DNA from: CAVXFB01 sp963760935
Lineage (GTDB): Bacteria > Planctomycetota > Planctomycetia > Pirellulales > Thermoguttaceae
NCBI GenBank assembly: GCA_963760935.1
Contig: CAVXFB010000008.1
Span: forward strand, 496,001 to 560,000
Direction of reading: 5' to 3'
Length of the DNA: 64,000 nt
Program-made: the position numbers and the translations under genes
Notes under the pieces: model-generated
Databases searched by the model: none
Seen by the model: only the letters and a program-made list of their open reading frames with translations
What the model was told of the DNA's origin: nothing
Shown here: piece by piece, positions 57,029 to 64,000 of the stretch
Position numbering within the stretch: position 1 is the stretch's first letter
How the letters are laid out: each line of letters begins with the position of its first letter

Positions 57029-58222
57029 TCAGGTTCCGCTGCCCGTGCCCGCGCCGGTGCTCTTGACGACGTAGCGCGGATTGATCACCGCGGCTGCGCC
57101 CCGTTCGCTGGCCTTGAAGCGCACGACGATGTCCTGGTTGAACTCCGCCTCCCTGTTATTGGGCGATCGGGTCACGGTGATCGGCCAATTCTCCATGTAG
57201 GCAAAAGCCTTGCGGAAATCGCCGATGAACCACCACTTCTTCGCGTCCTCGGCCGCTTGGCCGGCTGCCATGATCCGCCGGTACGCCAACCGGCTCTCGA
57301 CGACCTTGTAGTTGCCCAGCGGGTTGGCGGCGACGGTAGTCGTCGAACTGCCGGCCGAGTTGTAATTGACTTCCGCCGCGTTGAAGACGCGATGCGCCGC
57401 GTGGCGATAGGCCGGCATCACCAGCACGGTCGTGGCTTGGATGAGCACGGGCTCGCCCGTGTTCGGGTCGAGAATATCGGCAAAGAGTTGCTCGGCGGCG
57501 TCGACGTCGGTCCAATCGACGAGTTCTTCCGTCATCGCATTGCACCAATCGCCGTCGGGCGCCACGCCGGTGCCGGCCGTGCTGTAGGTGTTGTAGGCAA
57601 CGCCCCTCCACTTAAAGTTGTTCGTCGCTCCGATCAACAGATCGATGAGGCGTTTCTCTTTGTTCAGGCCCAAGACCTCGCCGACTTCCGCGGCCCGCTG
57701 CAAGATCAAGTGTGTGCGGTCGAAGAAGACGGCTTCCTTGGTGATCGGCACGATGAACCCGCGCTTGGTGGTTTGCGGCGTGTCGATATAGTCCTCGGCG
57801 AATCCCAGGTTGGGGTACGGCATGCCCGGCCGCACTTCGGCCACGTCGTCGCTCACGCGTCCGACGCCCGGAATCCGCTCGCCGTCGAGCCGGGTGGGAA
57901 TCGTGTCGACCAGCCGCGAAAGGGCGAAGGCGTCCTGCGTGTAGGCCTCGAGAATCTTCGCCTGCACCACCTGGCCGGTAATGTTCGAGAAAGCCGTGGC
58001 ATCGACGCCGTCGCTCGCCTCCAACAGGCACGCGCCGCCCTGACGCGGATCCATCTGCCGCACGCGCTCGGCGCTCAGCGTGGCCTCGGCCAGTTCGCGG
58101 ATGCTGAAATCCTCCGGCTTCAGCTCGCCCTGCTCCAACGCCTCTTGCAAGTGTCGCACGGTCTTCTCCGGACCGTTCTGCTCGTACATCCGCTTCAACT
58201 CACGATATTTGATCGCTCTCAC
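57029..58222 (-). CDS. Major capsid protein
   Basis: 397 residues from GTG 58222 (VRAIKYRELKRMYEQNGPEK), with GGAGA upstream; a longer frame reaches into GGGATTAG repeats and is discounted. The N-terminal helices, PGMPYPNLGFAEDYIDTPQT, RGFIVPITKEAVFFDRT and the C-terminal PITVTRSPNNREAEFNQD and FKASERGAAAVINPRYVV fit an HK97-fold capsid protein. Protease-scaffold and decoration-protein genes lie directly upstream, as in Mu-like head modules. Confidence 0.8.
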   Translation of the reverse strand: MRAIKYRELKRMYEQNGPEKTVRHLQEALEQGELKPEDFSIRELAEATLSAERVRQMDPRQGGACLLEASDGVDATAFSNITGQVVQAKILEAYTQDAFALSRLVDTIPTRLDGERIPGVGRVSDDVAEVRPGMPYPNLGFAEDYIDTPQTTKRGFIVPITKEAVFFDRTHLILQRAAEVGEVLGLNKEKRLIDLLIGATNNFKWRGVAYNTYSTAGTGVAPDGDWCNAMTEELVDWTDVDAAEQLFADILDPNTGEPVLIQATTVLVMPAYRHAAHRVFNAAEVNYNSAGSSTTTVAANPLGNYKVVESRLAYRRIMAAGQAAEDAKKWWFIGDFRKAFAYMENWPITVTRSPNNREAEFNQDIVVRFKASERGAAAVINPRYVVKSTGAGTGSGT

Positions 58223-58242
58223 GGGTATTGTCTCCGACCATA

Positions 58243-58321
58243 AGGGATTAGGGATTAGGGACGAGAGACTGGAGCCGGGCATTGGAGACTCTAATCTCCA
58301 GTCCCTAATCTCCAATCCCTT
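58243..58321. repeat. GGGATTAG heptamers, inverted pair
   Basis: Left arm GGGATTAGGGATTAGGG (58244-58260) and right arm CTAATCTCCAGTCCCTAATC (58291-58310), extended to 58321, are complementary. They fill the gap between the decoration protein and major capsid genes and may form a stem in the transcript. Confidence 0.75.
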
Positions 58322-58325
58322 CGCT

Positions 58326-58809
58326 TTACTCACCGCTGTGGCTGCCGCCGACGCCGCCGGTCATGACGGTCGAACGAATATCCACCAACACGCTGGTGCC
58401 CGCGGTCGCCTCTCGCTTGGCAATGCGCCCGAATTGCGCGGCTGGCGTCATCGACCTTGGCGAGCTGCTGATTGAGCAAGGCATCGCCCGCGGCGTTTTC
58501 ATCGGCGCCCATCAGATCGCCCAACTCGAACGTGCCGCTGGGACAATCAAACTCGAAGACGCCGGTCGTGGCTACGCGAATCGGCGCGGTATCGCCGCTG
58601 CGGCTGCGCTGTATGGCGACGCCGAGAAATGCGTCGGCCAAAGCCTCTTGGTTCGCCGCTTCGCTCCCCTTGTCCGTCTGGGCCGAGGCCGGCTTGGCAT
58701 CGTCGGTTTCCTGCCACACCAGGTCGCCAATCTCGATCACCGTGGCGTCATCCACCGCCGCCACCACAGGGTTCGTGTCTCCGTAGCGCCATCGCATTTT
58801 GTCGGTCAT
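58326..58809 (-). CDS. Capsid decoration/cement protein (DUF2190-like, apparent frameshift near 58437)
   Basis: About 160 residues from ATG 58809 (MTDKMRWRYGDTNPVVAAVD). Beta-rich DUF2190 pattern: VIEIGDLVWQETDDAKPASA, AFLGVAIQRSRSGDTAPIRV and VFEFDCPSGTFELGDLMGAD. Near 58437 (ASRAI) one base is extra; dropping it continues as GRIAKREATAGTSVLVDIRS and ends TGGVGGSHSGE at 58326, an ordinary end for this family. Cement proteins stabilise heads by binding the capsid lattice. The capsid gene is next downstream. Confidence 0.72.
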
Positions 58810-58991
58810 GTTAATCTCCAGGTTATAGTCCGGGGTCAGGGTGTAGGGGGCGGGGAACTGGGAACGAAGGTCGGACCGACGAGAAAAAACACCAAACGAC
58901 GAAAACACGATGACAATCACGATGCACGTTCGGCATTTGATATTCCACATCGTCCATCCCGTCGCCCATCGCCCGATCCCCGCCCCCTCAC

Positions 58992-59914
58992 TTACGTAAT
59001 CGCTTCCACAAAACTCTTGCCGCTGCTCGGTCCCGCGGCATACACCGCATGCTGGTCGCGCGACTGCGGCCGCAAGGGCAACGCACCGTGGGCCGGCGTC
59101 ACATCCGACAGTGCCCGCACCAAGGTCGCCCGCTCTTCGACCAGCGCCCGCATCGCCTCTTCGTCAGGCGCTGCCAACAACGATTCCAGAAACCGCGGAC
59201 TGATGACGGTCCGCGCCGCGGCTCGCCGGCGTCGGGATCGGGCAAAGCGAACTCGCGCAGAAGCTGCCGCACGACGGCTTGCTTCGCCCGTGCGGCCTCT
59301 TGTTCCTTTAGCAAGCCCAGCTCATGCTGAAGTCGTTCGATCTCGGCCGCCTGCTCCTGGACAGTGATCTCTGCCGTAGGCGGCTGGACCTCGACCGCAG
59401 CATTCGGCTCGGTTTCCGTCGAGGTCGCTGCCGCCTCGAACAGGCCGCGCGTCGTGGCCGGATCGGCGACCAGATCGACGCTCTGCACGCGCGAAATCGC
59501 CTCGACGACCACTCGGTCGCCCCGCCGACTAACCCGGGCTTCGACGTTGCGCGAGAAGCCCACGTTTTCGGGTGCGTGCTCGGCATCCCACATGAGCTGC
59601 TCCGCCAAGGCGTGCTTGGGATTGAAGTAGAAGTCGCCGAACAGCCCTTCGCCTGCCCGTACCGCCACGTGGCGAATGGCGCCGATGCGGTCCTGATAGT
59701 CGCGCGGGCTCGTGGGACTGCCCTTCGGATGGTTCACGTTCACCTTGGCGTCTTCGTACAGTTGCACGGCCTGGGCCAGCGCCTCGGGCAAGTACGTGCG
59801 GCCGTTGCGCGATTCCAGCCCCAGCACCTTCACGCCGCGGATCACACCCACGTGCCGGTCGACGCGGATCGGAACGCCGCGTGAATCGCAAAACTCCTGC
59901 AACATGTCCGTCAT
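58992..59914 (-). CDS. Prohead protease fused to a coiled-coil scaffold (apparent frameshift near 59211)
   Basis: About 307 residues from ATG 59914 (MTDMLQEFCDSRGVPIRVDR). Residues 15-185 resemble prohead proteases: GVIRGVKVLGLESRNGRTYL, the VNVNHPKG His region and NVGFSRNVEARVSRRGDRVV, which probably holds the catalytic Ser. Residues 200-245 form a coiled coil (EQAAEIERLQHELGLLKEQE) of the scaffold type. Near 59211 one G is missing from CGCGG(G)ACC, after which TVISPRFLESLLAAPDEEAM leads to the end at 58992. The intron 3' end is 23 nt before its start codon. Confidence 0.72.
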
Positions 59915-60007
59915 CGCGTTCCCTTTCCTGATGTGCATCGGGTAGGAGGGGGCGTTGCCGCCCCCGTCCTCCCACACGACCGTGCGTACGGTTCCGTACA
60001 CGGCGGT

Positions 60008-61273
60008 TCAGATTAAACGCTTAAAACGCTGTGACTCGGTAATAAGGCTCACCAGACCGAGCTGGTGCAGATAACGGGTCGGGACCGCTTGGTTCATGTG
60101 GCTTGCGCCGGCATTCCACCAAGGGCCATGCCCGTTGGTCGCGGAAGTCCACGCTCGGGCGTGGTCCAGTCCGCGTCGCATCAGTTCGCGGGCGCGAGTC
60201 CAGTTTCGCTTCCACTGCCGCCAAAGAATGGCCCGCAGTTTCCGGCGAATCCACTGGTCCAGTTCCTCGAACGTGATCCGAATCTGCGATTTCCGGTAGT
60301 ACGACACCCAACCGCGAAGCACTGGACGCAATTCCTCCAACACGCGACGAAGGCTACGCCCTCGACCACGCCGGAAAATCGTCCGAAGTTTCTCCTTCAA
60401 TCGTTTCACCGACTGAGGCGACACCTTCAGCTTTGGTTGGCGATGCGGCGTCACCGTATAGCCCAGGAACTTGCGGTTCCAGGGCCGGTCCACCGCACTC
60501 TTCTCTCGATTGACCTTCAAACGCAAACGTTCCCGAAGGAATCGCTCGACCGACGACAAAACGCGTTCGCCCGCCGCTTTCGACCGCACATAGATGTTAC
60601 AATCGTCGGCGTATCGGACGAATCGGTGCCCACGCCGCTGAAGCTCGCTATCCAACTCGTCGAGCAGGATGTTGCTCAGCAGCGGCGAGAGCGGGCCGCC
60701 TTGCGGCGTCCCTTCCGTGCGTTGCGCCACCAGTCCATCTTCCATCATGCCCGCCTGCAAGTAGCGGCGGATCAGACGAAGGATGCGTTTGTCTTCGATG
60801 TGCCGAGCCAGCCGCGACATCAAGATGTCGTGGTTGACCCGATCGAAGAACTTCTCCAGATCCATGTCCACCACCCAGCGATGCCCGGCCTCGATGTACT
60901 CCCGCGCCCGATCAATCGCTTGATGGGCGCTGCGTCTCGGACGAAAGCCGAAGCTTTGGTCCGAAAATCGAGGATCGAAGTATCGCTGCAACACTTGGTT
61001 GAGGGCCTGTTGAATCAGTCGATCGAGAACCGTCGGAATGCCCAGCATCCGCACGCCTTTGCCGCCCGGCTTGGGGATTTCCACCTTCCGAACCGGCGAG
61101 GGACGATACGTACCGCTGAGCAGTTCTTCCCGGATGGCCTCCCAGCAGGCTTGGAGCAAGGGCTTCAAGTCGTCAACGGTGATTCCGTCAACGCCCGGAG
61201 CGCCCTTGTTGCCAACCACCTGCTGGTAAGCCGCCAGCATGTTCTTAGGGCATACAACCTCCTCCATCGTCAT
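60008..61273 (-). CDS. ltrA: Group II intron reverse transcriptase/maturase
   Basis: 421 residues from ATG 61273 (MTMEEVVCPKNMLAAYQQVV); upstream codons to 61411 lie in the ribozyme and are discounted. The reverse transcriptase blocks run from GAPGVDGITVDDL through IPKPGGKGVRMLGIPTVLDR and DQSFGFRPRRSAHQAI to the catalytic RYADDCNIYV (YADD), then the maturase/X domain with VLRGWVSYYRKSQI. No HNH endonuclease follows, as is usual for class C. The stop lies immediately before domain V. The frame is intact, so the intron may still be mobile. Confidence 0.92.
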   Translation of the reverse strand: MTMEEVVCPKNMLAAYQQVVGNKGAPGVDGITVDDLKPLLQACWEAIREELLSGTYRPSPVRKVEIPKPGGKGVRMLGIPTVLDRLIQQALNQVLQRYFDPRFSDQSFGFRPRRSAHQAIDRAREYIEAGHRWVVDMDLEKFFDRVNHDILMSRLARHIEDKRILRLIRRYLQAGMMEDGLVAQRTEGTPQGGPLSPLLSNILLDELDSELQRRGHRFVRYADDCNIYVRSKAAGERVLSSVERFLRERLRLKVNREKSAVDRPWNRKFLGYTVTPHRQPKLKVSPQSVKRLKEKLRTIFRRGRGRSLRRVLEELRPVLRGWVSYYRKSQIRITFEELDQWIRRKLRAILWRQWKRNWTRARELMRRGLDHARAWTSATNGHGPWWNAGASHMNQAVPTRYLHQLGLVSLITESQRFKRLI

Positions 61274-61939
61274 CAAGGTCTTCTCGCCGACGTGCTCATT
61301 ACATGCCGTGCCTGCTTGATGCGCGCAGACCGTGCTCTCGGCGGTTCCGCCGCCTACCCTCCGGTTGCGATCCGGCTTTCCAGCCATCTTGTCTGCATCT
61401 CGTTCAGGCATCGAATGCTCTGCGTCGGTTCGGTCTAATCTGTTCGGCCCTTCGGCACGTCGATGCGGCCTTGCGATCCCCGGCCGTTTCTCCCCTTTCG
61501 GGCGAGTGTCTCGATCGAGCGGGCCGCCGGCCCGCGACTACTATGGCCTCGGCTGACTTCTGTCGTCCCTTCGGCCCGCCTTGCGACGGGCCTAGCCATT
61601 GGCAGGACGACAGATCTCTCAGGGTAAGGCGCGTGACTTTCCTCCCATACACCCGCCGCATATACGCCGAACCGGTCCGAATGACGTTGGGCTTCGAGTC
61701 TATTGGCCCTCTCGCCCACCGGTTCGACGCCTCGTATGCGATTCATGTTCTTCGGGCCAGGAGTTTGCCTGCCGCTTCCTTCGGACTCCGCCTCACGGCG
61801 GACGCCCTTGCGTTTCGGCTAGGAGTTCCTGTCATTAAGGTCTCCGCCGGGACTCTCACCCGGCCAGTCACTTCCCGGCTCGCTTTCGCTACCCGGTTGA
61901 CAGCGTCAGGTATGACGCTGCGCGTCATGCCTGACGCAC
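61274..61939 (-). ncRNA. Group II intron ribozyme, 5' domains
   Basis: 666 nt with no protein-coding sense. Multiple GC-rich stems are visible, for example ATGACGC-TGC-GCGTCAT at about 61911-61928 and the GGCCGGGTGAGAGTCCCGG region near 61848-61867, as expected for domain I. This stretch should fold with domains V and VI to give the active ribozyme. Confidence 0.75.
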
Positions 61940-61942
61940 CAA

Positions 61943-62007
61943 CAAAAAAAAGCCCGCTGGAACGGTGAGGTAGACATTCCTGTCCACCGCAACCACTCCA
62001 GCGGGCT
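61943..62007 (-). terminator. Rho-independent terminator upstream of the intron
   Basis: Minus strand: AGCCCGCTGGA (62007-61997) pairs with TCCAGCGGGCT (61961-61951), followed by eight T. An inner stem GGTGGACA/TGTCTACC sits in the loop. Its T run ends about 4 nt before the intron, the favoured target of class C introns. Confidence 0.85.
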
Positions 62008-62056
62008 CGCACGGATACCGGCCCCGTGGCCAGCTCCGGCTGATACCAAATTTGAG

Positions 62057-62131
62057 ACTAGGGATTAGGGTTGGGGATTAGATACGGTAACATCCGGAAT
62101 CTAATCCCAAATCTCTAATCCCTAATCCCTA
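62057..62131. repeat. GGGATTAG heptamers, inverted pair
   Basis: Left arm CTAGGGATTAGGGTTGGGG (62058-62076) and right arm CTAATCCCAAATCTCTAATC (62101-62120), extended to 62131, are complementary. They lie between the terminator and the 60-residue gene. Confidence 0.75.
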
Positions 62132-62142
62132 TTACTTGATCT

Positions 62143-62325
62143 CTATCTCTCGATCCTCTCCACCGTGCGGCGGATGTGTTGGATCGTTCCGTCCTGAACG
62201 CTCAGCTCCACTGCGGCCGTACCGAAGAAACCGCGCCGCAGCGCTTCGGCCAGCACTTCGGCCACGATGGCCTGAAGCTGTGCCACTTTCTTCGCGTTGC
62301 CAGTTGTGGTGCCGTGCGTCATCAT
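62143..62325 (-). CDS. Small phage-associated protein, unknown function
   Basis: 60 residues from ATG 62325 (MMTHGTTTGNAKKVAQLQAI), overlapping the stop of the upstream gene by 4 nt. Helical first half (VAEVLAEALRRGFFG), beta-rich second half (TAAVELSVQDGTIQHIRRTV). Followed by repeats and the terminator. No family recognised. Translational coupling supports it. Confidence 0.65.
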   Translation of the reverse strand: MMTHGTTTGNAKKVAQLQAIVAEVLAEALRRGFFGTAAVELSVQDGTIQHIRRTVERIER

Positions 62326-63052
62326 CGAGCGTTACGATACGACAACGCCGCCCAGCTTTCAAGATTTCTTTTTGGGCCATCTTTGGCCGTCGCCCGGTCG
62401 CGCACATAACACTCCAGCACGCGACGCGAGCGGCTGCCGGGCGCTACGTCGAATGCGGCGTGGACCATCACGCCATAGCGCCGCCACCACGCCCGGCCGT
62501 CCGGCAATGCCATCACGTCCAGCAGCGTGTCGGCGATCTCCAACTTCATCGGCAACAGTCGTCGAACGCGCATTGGAATGAGGCCGTCGAATCCGAAGCG
62601 CGGCCAGGTGTAGTAGCCGTTTTCATTGCGCCCACGGCCGGCCACCAGTTCAATGCGATCGATGCCCAACGATTCGGCGGCGGCCGCTTGGCGACGAAAG
62701 CAACGCAGGCCGAAGCCGTGGCCGCGCAACTTTTGCTGCGATACAAAGAAGCCATCATTGACGAGCACGATGCCGCTCGTCGCACGGTACACGTAGTAGT
62801 GTGCATGATAGGCCGCCGTGACGGGACTTGTCATTTCGATGTATAGCTTGTCGCCCGATGCGCCGACATCCACCTGGGCGTCACGCGGTGCGCCGGCCAG
62901 CTTCGCGTATTCCCAATCCGCCAAACTATGGCCGAAGAGCCGCCGCGCGATCCGCTCGGCCGCGGCACGCTCGCCGGCGAAGAATGCCACGCCAGCGCCG
63001 CCGCGCCGCTCGCATCGATCCCAAGAAGTTGAAACGCCATGATGAGCGCCAT
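62322..63052 (-). CDS. GNAT-fold-like protein of the phage block (apparent frameshift near 62992)
   Basis: About 243 residues. Start proposed at ATG 63052 (MALIMAFQLLGIDASGAAAL), with ATG 63040 as alternative. After GAAAL one G is missing from CTGG(G)CG and the frame becomes GVAFFAGERAAAERIARRLF. The centre has LYIEMTSPVTAAYHAHYYVY and KLRGHGFGLRCFRRQAAAAE, an arrangement resembling the acetyl-CoA-binding (R/Q-x-x-G-x-G/A) motif of GNAT enzymes, then GRNENGYYTWPRFGFDGLIP. It is coupled to the 60-residue gene. Function unknown; perhaps it modifies a virion or host protein. Confidence 0.65.
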
Positions 63053-63304
63053 CGGAACAGACAGCAACGGTGCGCATGCTTTGCCCCATGCAGACGCAAG
63101 GAAGGAACTACCTCCCGAAGCGTAACGGGCAGCAGTGACAAGCAGGTGTCAGTGCAATAAGAAATTGCCGAGCCAACGGGCTAGCGACCGTCAGATAATG
63201 CGGCGCAGGCAAGCCATGATCGTTGCATCAAGCCTGTCGCCGGCACGAGCTGTGACGGCGATTGCAGCAAACGACTCCACTAGCTGATTCACTCATTCAG
63301 GGAG

Positions 63305-64000
63305 TCAACGACTCACTTTGATGCCAGGCGGGGTCGTCGCCTTAACAGTCGGCTTAGGCTCAGCCTTGGCCGGGGCCAAATCGTCGCGGAGTTCCTGTAC
63401 TTGAAGCTTGACGAATAGATAGAGTCCTAGCTCATCATGTTTTGGCCGGGGAGAAAACGTCATTCCTCCCACCAGCATACGACGATCCACGGGTACTCGC
63501 AGCGTGGTCTCGAAGTTGCTGTTCGTGACCACCGGACGGTCCACTGCCGCCACAACTCCGTGCGTCGGCCATTGCGCCGCCGTCCAATTCGGATTAGCTG
63601 GCTGACGTGCCTCATTATCATGAACCAGAAGTACCCGGCTGTGGACGTCCAGCACAATGAACCTGCCTCCGGTAGTCGTCATGGGCGTAACCTGCAAGGC
63701 AGCCCCTTCCTGCAATGTGGCGACCATGGGTTGATAGCCGACACTTGACTCGTCGCCGCCGCCCACGACCGGAATCATGCCGGTGATGAACCGTTGCTGC
63801 CTTCCCGAGACCGTGTGCACGGTCTGACCGTTATAGCACGTTACAGCGGCCTGGTATCCAGCGCGTTGTGAATCGTCGGCCTTGCTACGTTCCTTCATCT
63901 GAGCCTGCCAAGCGGCATCATCGACAAGGCCAAAAGCCCGAGGCTCGTTCGGTTTTGCCTTCGCGTCCGCCTCAAGAAGCTCTGATAGCTGAGAATCAGT
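63305..64000 (-). CDS. Unidentified protein, partial at the window edge
   Basis: The frame is open from the window edge to a stop at 63305; 231 residues are visible, starting TDSQLSELLEADAKAKPNEP, and the real N terminus lies outside. The internal ATG 63898 is probably not the start. Beta-rich with PVVGGGDESSVGYQPMVATL, ALQVTPMTTTGGRFIVLDVH and ETTLRVPVDRRMLVGGMTFS, and a Lys/Pro-rich tail. The pattern slightly recalls secretin-type beta domains, but I make no assignment. The 252 bp between it and the GNAT-like gene show nothing recognised. Confidence 0.6.
   Translation of the reverse strand, partial: TDSQLSELLEADAKAKPNEPRAFGLVDDAAWQAQMKERSKADDSQRAGYQAAVTCYNGQTVHTVSGRQQRFITGMIPVVGGGDESSVGYQPMVATLQEGAALQVTPMTTTGGRFIVLDVHSRVLLVHDNEARQPANPNWTAAQWPTHGVVAAVDRPVVTNSNFETTLRVPVDRRMLVGGMTFSPRPKHDELGLYLFVKLQVQELRDDLAPAKAEPKPTVKATTPPGIKVSR

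Larger units (their letters stand above)
59937..61939 (-). mobile_element. Group II intron, bacterial class C type
   Basis: The minus-strand RNA begins GTGCG (61939) right after a terminator and ends CTACCCGAT (about 59937). Domain V is the hairpin CGTGTACGG-AACC-GTACGCACG (59981-60002); domain VI has a GC stem capped by a GCAA loop (59947-59964). Domains I-III fill 61274-61939. The maturase gene occupies 60008-61273. Insertion just behind a terminator stem is the habit of class C introns. The ends are fixed only to a few bases. Confidence 0.85.

Noticed and set aside
60065..61438. Open frame of 457 codons on the plus strand
   Set aside because: It is the shadow of the group II intron maturase on the other strand, whose YADD and X-domain motifs are clear.
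61274..61968. Several open frames of 70-220 codons in both strands
   Set aside because: They lie in the intron ribozyme, where stable RNA structure, not protein, explains the sequence.
1..64000. tRNA or rRNA genes
   Set aside because: No cloverleaf with a plausible T-loop (GTTCRANNC) and CCA-side stem or rRNA-like block was found on reading either strand; a covariance search was not possible.

Overview
The window reads as a GC-rich chromosome segment of a planctomycete, most likely of the Pirellulales type. The evidence is a DUF1559 pseudopilin with a GFSLVELL prepilin motif and an H-x9-DG tail, a ResB-CcsA fusion, a PQQ-propeller lipoprotein, a TadG/von Willebrand protein, many small secreted or membrane proteins without named families, and dispersed palindromic repeats. 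No rRNA, tRNA or CRISPR array was recognised.

Layout. 1-5 kb: end of an unidentified gene, an orphan PII protein, murJ, two small genes, prfA, rpmE. 5-15 kb: guaB, a secreted protein, an Ala/Glu/Lys-rich lipoprotein, a primary-type sigma factor, the DUF1559 pseudopilin, an ECF sigma/anti-sigma pair, and a response regulator plus soluble histidine kinase with a near-perfect promoter and a long leader. 15-24 kb: mnmG, a HigBA toxin-antitoxin module, a SNF2 helicase with an uncharacterised partner, and a large PQQ protein. 24-31 kb: a YceH-like protein, cobalamin adenosyltransferase, then a nitrogen-sensing cluster amt-glnK-glnD behind a sigma-54 promoter. 31-45 kb: two GT39 glycosyltransferases around a PAP2 phosphatase, ResB-CcsA, an alpha-toroid-like secreted protein, inositol-3-phosphate synthase, a DEAD-box helicase and TadG. 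45-46.9 kb: a PolB-type exonuclease and a divergent XRE regulator locus. 46.9-63.1 kb: a block read entirely on the minus strand, with a virion structural module (protease-scaffold, decoration protein, major capsid, beta-helix fibre, connector and tail proteins) followed by three glycosyltransferases. An IS701-type element and a group II intron have inserted into the structural module. The last 0.7 kb is an unidentified partial gene.

Functional links. Amt imports ammonium, GlnK reports nitrogen status and GlnD uridylylates GlnK; the sigma-54 site ties the cluster to nitrogen control. The GT39/PAP2 genes probably act on polyprenyl-phosphate sugars or envelope lipids. The structural module has no integrase, terminase or portal in view, so it is either a fragment of a prophage or a domesticated particle.

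Caution on quality. About fifteen genes need a one-base (rarely two-base) correction to be read through, nearly always a base missing from a short C or G run. This includes guaB, amt and glnD, while genes up to 3.2 kb are clean. I therefore annotate these as single CDSs with an apparent frameshift, probably a sequence error, and not as pseudogenes.
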